The notes beneath the pieces were generated by a model. It saw only the letters and a program-made list of their open reading frames with translations. It did no database searches and was not told the origin of the DNA. 64,000 nt of DNA. Source: WJKG01 sp964627305 (GTDB taxonomy: Bacteria > Zixibacteria > MSB-5A5 > GN15 > FEB-12). Numbering within the stretch: position 1 is the stretch's first letter; every line of letters begins with the position of its first letter. Location of the stretch: positions 124,001 through 188,000 of the forward strand of contig CAZVHP010000003.1 in assembly GCA_964627305.1 (NCBI GenBank). The letters are read 5' to 3'. Below are positions 26,981 through 33,644 of this stretch, one piece after another. The position numbers and the translations under genes are program-made.

Positions 26981-27009
26981 TTGTTGCGATCCTGTGACTT
27001 TGTTATATT
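26981..27009 (+). promoter_or_regulatory. Promoter of dusB, probably leaderless
   Basis: TTGTTG (26981-26986), a 17-bp spacer and TATATT (27004-27009). Only GTCGGC separates the -10 box from the ATG at 27016, so the predicted +1 is the A of the start codon. No Shine-Dalgarno is present. Confidence 0.6.
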
Positions 27010-27015
27010 GTCGGC

Positions 27016-28005
27016 ATGCGGATAGGAAACTTAAACTTGTCATCCCCACTGGTGCTGGCTCCGCTGGCCGGGGTTTCCAACCGGCCGTTTCGGCTGCTGG
27101 CCCGGGGATATGGTGCCTCGCTGGTTTACACAGAGATGATATCCTCGGAGGGGATTATTCGCAATCACGCGCGTACGGTGGCCATGATGAGATTCACCTC
27201 TGACGAGCAACCGGTTGGGGTACAGTTATTTGGGGCGAACCCCGAGGTGCTGGGGCAGGCGACGGCGCAGGTTGTACGTGACCTGAAGCCGGATCTTATT
27301 GATCTGAATTTTGGTTGTCCGATCCGCAAGGTGGTCAATAAGAATGGCGGGGCGGCGATTTTGAAGGACTTGACGCTGACAGAAGAAATTGTGACATCGG
27401 TGGTCGAGGCGGCCGGCAAGACCCCGGTTACGGTCAAGATGCGTACCGGCTGGGACGAGTCCTCTCCGGTCTATTTGGAGGCGGCCCGTCTGGCTGAGCA
27501 ACGGGGGGTCAGTGCTGTGTGTTTGCACGCGCGCAGTCGGTCACGGGGGTATGCCGGCGCGGCCGATTGGGGGGCGATCCGGCTATTGAAGGAGGCTGTG
27601 ACGATTCCCGTGATCGGCAACGGTGATGTGCGGACGCCTGAGGATGCCGAGAGGATGCTCCGGGATACCGGGTGTGATCTGGTTATGATTGGGCGGGCGG
27701 CGATGGTTAATCCGATGATTTTCGCCCAAACGAACAGCTACCTGCGATCGGGCGTGTTGCCGGAAGAGCCGACGATTCAGGAGAAGATGGAGCTGGCGCG
27801 ATCCCACGCGCAGCTTCTGGTTGAGGAGTTTGGTGAGTACCGGGGTTGCCTGATGATGAGGCGGCACCTGGGGTGGTATGTGAGCGGTTTTCCGGGGGCC
27901 GCGCGCTTGCGGCCGGTATTGTTCCAGGTGCGGACACTGGCCGACATTGATCGCATTTTCGCTGAGTACCTTGCCGGCGGTATGGCGCGCCGGACGGCCG
28001 GGTGA
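27016..28005 (+). CDS. dusB: tRNA-dihydrouridine synthase (DusB type)
   Basis: 329 residues, flavin TIM-barrel enzyme. Motifs: APLAGVSNRPFR at the start, NFGCPIRKVVNKNGG with the catalytic Cys, VKMRTGWDE, LHARSR and NGDVRTPEDA. It reduces specific uridines in the tRNA D-loop using NADPH and FMN. The first residues match the usual family start, so the ATG at 27016 is likely correct even though it leaves no 5' leader. Confidence 0.94.
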   Translation: MRIGNLNLSSPLVLAPLAGVSNRPFRLLARGYGASLVYTEMISSEGIIRNHARTVAMMRFTSDEQPVGVQLFGANPEVLGQATAQVVRDLKPDLIDLNFGCPIRKVVNKNGGAAILKDLTLTEEIVTSVVEAAGKTPVTVKMRTGWDESSPVYLEAARLAEQRGVSAVCLHARSRSRGYAGAADWGAIRLLKEAVTIPVIGNGDVRTPEDAERMLRDTGCDLVMIGRAAMVNPMIFAQTNSYLRSGVLPEEPTIQEKMELARSHAQLLVEEFGEYRGCLMMRRHLGWYVSGFPGAARLRPVLFQVRTLADIDRIFAEYLAGGMARRTAG

Positions 28006-28020
28006 AGCCGGATTGGAAGG

Positions 28021-28049
28021 TTGCGCGCGTGGGGCTGATGCCATATATT
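28021..28049 (+). promoter_or_regulatory. Sigma70-type promoter upstream of etfA
   Basis: TTGCGC (28021-28026), a 17-bp spacer and TATATT (28044-28049). The predicted start (about 28056) is 2 nt before a 22-codon open frame and about 80 nt before the etfA ATG. Confidence 0.55.
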
Positions 28050-28057
28050 CGGGGCTA

Positions 28058-28126
28058 ATGGAAAATGGACTTGTTGCGACGGACATGGACATGACGGACA
28101 TATTGCATATTGCGATGATAGCATGA
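28058..28126 (+). CDS. Possible 22-codon upstream open frame
   Basis: An ATG lies 8 nt after the TATATT box and opens a 22-codon frame rich in Met, Asp and Ile. Its TGA overlaps the GAGGAAG that serves as ribosome-binding site of etfA. It could be a near-leaderless leader peptide that couples to etfA, or chance. There is no similarity that I recognise. Confidence 0.25.
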   Translation: MENGLVATDMDMTDILHIAMIA

Positions 28127-28136
28127 GGAAGCACGC

Positions 28137-29099
28137 ATGAACATTCTTGTTGTCGGGCTGCAGAAGGACGGGAGACTGCTCCCGGCCTCATACGAATTGC
28201 TGGAGGCAGCCAAGGGACTTGGCGGCAATGTACACACGATTATTATGGCCGAGACCGCGGAGGAAATGGCTAAGGAGCTGGCCTCGCGGGGAGGCGGCAA
28301 GGTGCTGGCGGTGTCGGATGCCCGCTTGAAGCACTTCAACGACGAGATCTACGCCAAAGTGCTGCGCGGTGTGATTGAGAAGGTAGCGGCCGATCTGGTG
28401 CTTGGCCCGGCGACATTTTACGGCAAGGCGCTCTTTGCGCGGTTGGCGGCTATGGTCGGGGCGCCGATGATCTCTGATGCCACCAGGATCGAGAAGGACG
28501 GAGACACCCTGCTGGCTACGCGGCCGCATTATGGCGGGTCGGTGGTATCGAGCCTGGTCAAGAATGCTGACGGGCCGTTGATGGTGACGATACGGCCAAA
28601 GGTGTACGCAGAGTCCAAAGACGGCGCCGGCGAGGTTGTGGCTGAGGCCGTCGATGCCGCTGTGCTGGAGAGCCGCATGAACGTGACCGACGTGAAGTCC
28701 GAGTCCGGAGGCGCGGTGAGCCTGACGGAGGCGGATGTGATTGTGGCGGCCGGTCGCGGGTTGAAGGGTGCCGACAATCTGGCGATGGTCAAGGAGTTGG
28801 CGCAGGCACTGAAGGGGGCGTTTGGCGCCTCACGCGCGATTGTGGATGCCGGCTGGACTGAGTACGCCAACCAGGTCGGGCAGACGGGGAAGACAGTCAA
28901 TCCCAAGCTGTATTTCGCGATCGGCATCTCCGGCGCTATCCAGCACCTGGTGGGGATGCGTAGCTCGCAGACTATTGTGGCGATCAACAAGGACAAGGAT
29001 GCACCGATCTTCAACATTGCAAACTATGGTATTGTCGGTGATGCCTTTGAGATTGTACCGGCTTTGACGAAAAAGTTCAAGGCGGAACTGGGAGGCTGA
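28137..29099 (+). CDS. etfA: Electron transfer flavoprotein, alpha subunit
   Basis: 320 residues. The C-terminal FAD-binding domain is well conserved: FGASRAIVDAGW, NQVGQTGK, IGISGAIQHLVGM, INKDKDAPIFN and YGIVGDAFEIVP. The N-terminal domain is alpha/beta as usual. With the beta subunit it carries electrons from acyl-CoA and other dehydrogenases to the quinone pool or takes part in bifurcation. No etfB gene is next to it or elsewhere in the window, which is unusual because the two are normally adjacent. It is closed by a strong terminator. Confidence 0.93.
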   Translation: MNILVVGLQKDGRLLPASYELLEAAKGLGGNVHTIIMAETAEEMAKELASRGGGKVLAVSDARLKHFNDEIYAKVLRGVIEKVAADLVLGPATFYGKALFARLAAMVGAPMISDATRIEKDGDTLLATRPHYGGSVVSSLVKNADGPLMVTIRPKVYAESKDGAGEVVAEAVDAAVLESRMNVTDVKSESGGAVSLTEADVIVAAGRGLKGADNLAMVKELAQALKGAFGASRAIVDAGWTEYANQVGQTGKTVNPKLYFAIGISGAIQHLVGMRSSQTIVAINKDKDAPIFNIANYGIVGDAFEIVPALTKKFKAELGG

Positions 29100-29130
29100 C
29101 AGCCCGGTCCGTGACACGTCCGGACTATGA

Positions 29131-29158
29131 AGCGCCCGCCATTGGCGGGCGCTTTTTC
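29131..29158 (+). terminator. Rho-independent terminator after etfA
   Basis: A GC-rich hairpin (arms from 29131 and ending at 29153, tight loop around CATTG) is followed by TTTTTC. It stands 31 nt after the etfA stop, before the convergent PKD lipoprotein gene. Confidence 0.9.
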
Positions 29159-29211
29159 TATTCGTCAGGTGCCACGGCTGAATTCGGATCGGAGATGGCG
29201 AACACCGGGTG

Positions 29212-30645
29212 CTAATCCGTGTCGCTGACGACGATGGTGTCGATTTTGATGACCGAGTTGCAGGGATTGGTGATTCGCAGCGAGACCTCATAGGTGCCCG
29301 GAGTTGTGTACTTGTGCTGGACCGGGCCTTCGGCGGCGACGGTGGAGTCATCGTCGAAACTCCACTCCCAGTCGGTCACGATATGCAGGCTGGTGTCGAC
29401 CTGGTGTGTGAAGGTGAAGGTGGTGGAGGTGTCGCCGGTGGCCGAGGCCGGCTCGATGGCGAAATCCGGTTCGGGCAGGGAGTCATACAGGATGACCAGG
29501 TCCACTGCGGTATCCGCCTGAAGGCTGTCATAGCACGGGCCGAACGCCTCCAGGATGACGGTATACTTGCCGGGGGTGATGTAGGCATGCACCGGGTTGG
29601 ATGGGGGCATATCGGTATCGAGGAAGAAGGTGCCATCGCCGAAGAACCACTTGACGCTGTCGACATCGCCGAGGCTGTCCGCCTTGAGGACAACCTGGAA
29701 TTGCTGGAAGCTGCTGCGACAAGCCGTTGTCGGGGTCAGGGGGGTGATAGCCACACCGCCGGTATCATGGACGGTGATGAAGTCGACAATGGAGTCGGAG
29801 ACAGCGGCACCCTTGGCATCAACAACGGTCAGTTTGATCGTATAGGTGCCCGGTTGGGTGTAGGTCGTGGTCGGGTTCTGGTGATCGCTGAAGACACCGC
29901 TGTTGAGTCGCCATTGGCGGCTGACAACGCCGGTGTCGGAGCTGGTAGCATCGAAGAATGTCACCTGCAGCGGTACACACCCGGAGGTATCGCTGGCCTC
30001 AAAGGCGATGATTGGGCACGTGGTCACTCGAATCAGGCTGTCGTAGGCGAGCCTCTTGGTGCCGCACTGACCGGTCACAGTCAGGGTGCAGCTGTAGATG
30101 CCGGGGTTGGTGTAGGCATGGACGGGCATGCTGTCGTTGGAGCCGGAGCCATCGCCGAAACGCCAGACGAAGGTGTTGACATCGGCAATGTCCCGTGGCT
30201 CAAACGTCAGTTCTTCGCCAACACAGGCAACAGTATCGACGACGAAGGAATCGACGGTACTGCCGACGATGACATAGCGTCCTTTGGTCTCGGTATCCTC
30301 GCCGGGTTCGTCCAGTTTGGTGTTGTAGACAGTCAGCCTGACGGTATAGGTACCCTGTTCGGTGTATGTATGCAGAGGATTGGTGTCGTTGGAGGTATCG
30401 CCGTCGCCGAAATCCCAGAGCCAGCGGTCACGGGGGCCGTTGGAGAGGTCGCGAAACCGGATGGACAGGGGGGCGCAGCCGGAGTCTCTGTAGCCGGAGT
30501 CGGTGAAGATGCCGAACTCGGCAACCGGGTGGCCGGCGATGGTGTACTCGTTAACTTCCGTTATGAGGTCATCGCAGCCCGGTGCCCAGATGGCGACGAT
30601 GGCTGCGGCTGCGAGGATCATCAGGGATATTCTGAGACGTGTCAT
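29212..30645 (-). CDS. Lipoprotein with five PKD domains
   Basis: 477 residues from the ATG at 30645, chosen because MTRLRISLMILAAAA begins a lipoprotein signal with lipidated Cys24 (WAPGC). The mature part is five consecutive PKD-type Ig-like domains of ~80-95 residues. Each has the family core: WDFGDGD with HTYTEQGTYTV, WRFGDGS with HAYTNPGIYSC, a third with TTYTQPGTYTI, a fourth with WFFGDGT and HAYITPGKYTV, and a fifth with WSFDDDS and HKYTTPGTYEV. No catalytic domain is visible. PKD arrays are usually spacer or adhesion modules on the cell surface. The gene has its own promoter and diverges from the SPFH gene. Confidence 0.85.
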   Translation of the reverse strand: MTRLRISLMILAAAAIVAIWAPGCDDLITEVNEYTIAGHPVAEFGIFTDSGYRDSGCAPLSIRFRDLSNGPRDRWLWDFGDGDTSNDTNPLHTYTEQGTYTVRLTVYNTKLDEPGEDTETKGRYVIVGSTVDSFVVDTVACVGEELTFEPRDIADVNTFVWRFGDGSGSNDSMPVHAYTNPGIYSCTLTVTGQCGTKRLAYDSLIRVTTCPIIAFEASDTSGCVPLQVTFFDATSSDTGVVSRQWRLNSGVFSDHQNPTTTYTQPGTYTIKLTVVDAKGAAVSDSIVDFITVHDTGGVAITPLTPTTACRSSFQQFQVVLKADSLGDVDSVKWFFGDGTFFLDTDMPPSNPVHAYITPGKYTVILEAFGPCYDSLQADTAVDLVILYDSLPEPDFAIEPASATGDTSTTFTFTHQVDTSLHIVTDWEWSFDDDSTVAAEGPVQHKYTTPGTYEVSLRITNPCNSVIKIDTIVVSDTD

Positions 30646-30678
30646 ACAGGTCTTTCTTCTTGTTGAGTCTTTGGCGTC

Positions 30679-30707
30679 AATATTGTCGGTGCAGCATTTC
30701 CAGTCAA
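30679..30707 (-). promoter_or_regulatory. Promoter of the PKD lipoprotein
   Basis: On the minus strand TTGACT (30707-30702), a 17-bp spacer and AATATT (30684-30679). The predicted transcript start is about 27 nt before the ATG at 30645. Confidence 0.6.
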
Positions 30708-30719
30708 ACACTAATTAGG

Positions 30720-30737
30720 CCGGATCACCCGATCCGG
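30720..30737. promoter_or_regulatory. Perfect palindrome in the divergent region
   Basis: CCGGATC, a 4-nt centre and GATCCGG form a perfect 7-bp dyad just upstream of the PKD-lipoprotein promoter and 133 nt before the SPFH start. It could be an operator for either gene. No T run follows, so a terminator is unlikely. Confidence 0.35.
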
Positions 30738-30869
30738 TTGTGCTCAAAGATTATACATCCTCTTTGGCGAAAGTAGCCCTTGACGGCGAATATGAGAGGT
30801 GAAGCAGCGTACTGAAAGTGACGATTCATCAGAAAAGAGAAGCGCCAAAGCATGCCAAAGGAGTGACGT

Positions 30870-32024
30870 ATGGGCCTGATGATAGAAGTCCTTGAGTGGC
30901 TTGATCCCACTGGCAATGAGATGATCTATCGGATTCCGCAACAGGGATCGACCGACATCAAGTTCGGGGCGCAGTTGATAGTGCGCGATTCGCAGATGGC
31001 CATCTTTTTCAAGGACGGTCACGCGGCGGATTCGTTTGCGACCGGCCGACATACGCTGTCGACGCTCAACCTGCCGATTCTGACCCGCTTGCTGGCGTTT
31101 CCGTGGGGGTTCAACTCGCCGTTTCGTGCCGAGGTATACTTCGTCAATCTCAAGGTTTTCACGGATTTGAAGTGGGGTACCAAACACCCGGTGACGTTTC
31201 GGGACTCCAAGCTGGGCTTGATCCGTCTTCGCGGGCACGGGGCATTCACAATGCGCGTGATAGAGCCGCAGTTGTTCCTCAACACGATTGTGGGTCGTCA
31301 GGCGAAGTATACGACTGATGAGATACAGGGGTACCTTCGCGATGTTATCATAGCCCGTTTGAACGACTTGCTGGGGGAGCAGCTCGACAGCATTCTTTCG
31401 TTGCCGGCGATCTACACGGAACTGGCGGAGCAGTTTAAGGGCGTTGTCAGGGTCGAGTTCGAAAAGTACGGGCTGGAGCTTGTGGATTTCTACATCAGTT
31501 CGATAACGCCACCGGATGAGGTGTCGAAGATAATCGATCAGCGCTCCGGGATGGAAGCGGTTGGGGATCTGGATAAGTACCTGAAGTTCGAGATTGCGCG
31601 CGGTATTGGTCAGCCCGGAGGAAGTGGGCAGGCCGGCGCCGGAATCGGCATGGCCGCCGGCGTGGGATTGATGATGCCGGGCATGCTGAGCAAGACGTTC
31701 GCCCCGGAGCAGACCGAGCTTCGGGAGGCGCCGGTGGCAACGGTGACCTGTCCGGCGTGTCACACGGACACGCCGGAGCAATCCCGCTATTGTTATCGTT
31801 GCGGGCATCCGATGACGGCCCAGAACATGTGTCCAGGCTGTAACAAGGAACTGCCCACGGAGGCCAGTTTTTGCTTGCACTGTGGGTTCAAGCTCGATGC
31901 CAAGGTGTACTGCCCGCACTGTCAGGCGGAGCTGATCCCCGGTTCTAAGTTCTGTGGTGAGTGTGGCAAAGCGGTGAAGGACGCCAGCGATTCTGAGCAT
32001 GCAGACAGCGGCGGCGACAGCTAA
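30870..32024 (+). CDS. SPFH-domain protein with three C-terminal zinc ribbons
   Basis: 384 residues. The N-terminal ~260 residues match the YdjI/virion-core type of SPFH (band 7) proteins: WLDPTGNEMIYRIP, then VRDSQMAIFFKDGHAAD, VYFVNLKVF and, near 215, YGLELVDFYISSITPPDEV. A Gly/Ala/Met-rich segment (~250-280) follows. The C-terminus has three CxxC-CxxC zinc ribbons (CPACHTDTP..CYRCG, CPGCNKELP..CLHCG, CPHCQAELI..CGECG). SPFH proteins form membrane-associated or capsid-like cages. In Bacillus, YdjI works with PspA-type membrane-stress proteins. The next gene, also a zinc-ribbon protein, overlaps by 26 nt. AAGGAG precedes the ATG. Confidence 0.85.
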   Translation: MGLMIEVLEWLDPTGNEMIYRIPQQGSTDIKFGAQLIVRDSQMAIFFKDGHAADSFATGRHTLSTLNLPILTRLLAFPWGFNSPFRAEVYFVNLKVFTDLKWGTKHPVTFRDSKLGLIRLRGHGAFTMRVIEPQLFLNTIVGRQAKYTTDEIQGYLRDVIIARLNDLLGEQLDSILSLPAIYTELAEQFKGVVRVEFEKYGLELVDFYISSITPPDEVSKIIDQRSGMEAVGDLDKYLKFEIARGIGQPGGSGQAGAGIGMAAGVGLMMPGMLSKTFAPEQTELREAPVATVTCPACHTDTPEQSRYCYRCGHPMTAQNMCPGCNKELPTEASFCLHCGFKLDAKVYCPHCQAELIPGSKFCGECGKAVKDASDSEHADSGGDS

Positions 32025-33414
32025 GAAGAAGCAGGGCTTCTTCATTGAGGTGGGGTGTCCCGGCTGCGGCGGGGCACTGGAGCTGAAGGACGACTTCTTC
32101 GTTCTGGGCTGTAACCACTGCGGTTCAGTGCTGCGGATTACCATGCCGGCAGTTCCGCCCGCGTATGTTGTCCGTTCCGGCATTGATCACAGGGAGCTTC
32201 GTTTTCGCATCGATCGGCACCTGAAAGAGAACGGACTGCCACTGACCAGTTCGCAGCTCCATGTCAAGCGGATCTACTATCCTTACTGGAAGATTGATGC
32301 GGTCGTGCTTAAGGTGCGCAACCGGATTGAGTCTCGTGAGATTACGGGCGAGGATGGTGAGAGTCAGGGGGAGACAATCGATACGCGAAAGACTGACATT
32401 TCGCTGTCTCCGTATACGATGACCCTAGCGGCGGGGGACGAGGTCGACGGGGTGCCGGCGATGCTGGGGCTGCGGTCACAGTATCTGAAGCTGCTGCCGT
32501 ATTCGGTGGATAACGTGCAGGATGATTTTCACGCTATGCCGGTTATCAGGCCGTGGGAGACGGCGTTCGAGTCGGCCAGCTCTTCGGCGCGGGGGACGAG
32601 CATGATCGAGTTGGCGGCATTCGGGCGCAACACGACGGAGTTGTTCATGCCGCGCGCCTCGATTGTGTATATGCCGATCCTGCTGACTGAAACATACGGT
32701 CCGGGCGGCGTGACGCGGTATGTGGTCGATGGCGTTACCGGCAGAGTGCTCAACCATGAGCAGCGTCAGGAGCGAGAGGTGGAGCGGCTCGAGCAGGGGC
32801 AGCAGATCGAGTTCGGGAAGCTGGGGGTTGATTTCCACCGTTGCGGCAACTGCGGAGTCGACCTGCCGCCGGTGCAGTCGTACATCTATGTCTGCAGCAA
32901 CTGCTTCCACGTGACATATCTGGAGCACCATGAGCAGGTCACCCGCGAAATCCTTGTGGCGGATGATCCGGGGGCGGCGAACGACGGGCTGTATCCGTTC
33001 TGGGCGATGTCGCTGGACGGTGAGGATCAGGCTGCAGTCAAGCGGCTGTTTGGCGGCATATATGACTCTGACGTACTGGTTGTCCCGGCGTTTCGAATGA
33101 GCAATTTCGAGTCGGTGTACCGCCTGACCAGGCGGATGTCCTCGGCCTGGCCGAAACTCAGCCTGGCCGAGATGTCCGGGTTCGATCGGCGGGCGGTGGC
33201 CGCGACCCTTGGTCCGACCGAGGCGCAGGTTCTGGCCGGGGTGGTTGTTGCCCGGGAGCGGGCGGCCAGACGCAATCAGTATGACGGCGGCGCGGAGCCG
33301 GTCCGGCCGCGACGGATCAATTTGATGTATCTGCCCTTTCATCCTCAGAGTTACTTCATGGTCGACTCCGTGTTGCAGACCGTGACCTTTGAGAAGAACC
33401 AGATCTCGCAGTAA
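31999..33414 (+). CDS. Zinc-ribbon protein partner of the SPFH protein
   Basis: 471 residues. The N-terminus has a zinc ribbon (CPGCGG, ~14 residues, CNHCGS; about residues 20-41), and a second CxxC pair lies near residue 285 (CGNCG, then CSNCF). The middle is beta-rich with YYPYWKIDAVVLKV and MPILLTETYGPGG, and the C-terminal ~170 residues mix alpha and beta. No membrane helix is obvious. I do not recognise a named family; it resembles the cytosolic part of YdjL/TFIIB-ribbon proteins that accompany SPFH genes. The 26-nt overlap with the SPFH gene makes a functional pair very likely. Confidence 0.65.
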   Translation: MQTAAATAKKKQGFFIEVGCPGCGGALELKDDFFVLGCNHCGSVLRITMPAVPPAYVVRSGIDHRELRFRIDRHLKENGLPLTSSQLHVKRIYYPYWKIDAVVLKVRNRIESREITGEDGESQGETIDTRKTDISLSPYTMTLAAGDEVDGVPAMLGLRSQYLKLLPYSVDNVQDDFHAMPVIRPWETAFESASSSARGTSMIELAAFGRNTTELFMPRASIVYMPILLTETYGPGGVTRYVVDGVTGRVLNHEQRQEREVERLEQGQQIEFGKLGVDFHRCGNCGVDLPPVQSYIYVCSNCFHVTYLEHHEQVTREILVADDPGAANDGLYPFWAMSLDGEDQAAVKRLFGGIYDSDVLVVPAFRMSNFESVYRLTRRMSSAWPKLSLAEMSGFDRRAVAATLGPTEAQVLAGVVVARERAARRNQYDGGAEPVRPRRINLMYLPFHPQSYFMVDSVLQTVTFEKNQISQ

Positions 33415-33475
33415 ACTCGGAACCCCCGCTGATTCCTCGGTTACAATAAGTACGTTTTCTCACCGGAGATGAGGC

Positions 33476-33504
33476 TTGCCGTCTTTGGACGGTGGCCTTA
33501 TATT
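33476..33504 (+). promoter_or_regulatory. Promoter of the beta-propeller/PorV operon
   Basis: TTGCCG (33476-33481), a 17-bp spacer and TATATT (33499-33504). This is the only good promoter in the 230-nt gap between the zinc-ribbon gene and the propeller gene. It leaves a 5' leader of about 130 nt in which I see no clear structure. Confidence 0.6.
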
Positions 33505-33644
33505 CCCGTCTTATGTTATGGAGGATGGCGCTGCCCACCTTGCTCACGAGCTGAAGCAGCAGCCCTGCCCGGGGCTGTGACAACAACCAATGCTCTTTGA
33601 CCGGCGGCCGAGGAGTGCCTCGGAGGTCGGGGGGCGAAGAAATC

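Noticed and set aside
29209..30666. 485-codon open frame on the plus strand opposite the PKD lipoprotein
   Set aside because: It is the antisense shadow of a gene with strong PKD motifs; its protein is a Gly/Val/Asp-rich mirror without domains or a proper start.
30744..32183. 479-codon minus-strand frame opposite the SPFH gene
   Set aside because: Antisense to conserved SPFH and zinc-ribbon sequence; no domain of its own.
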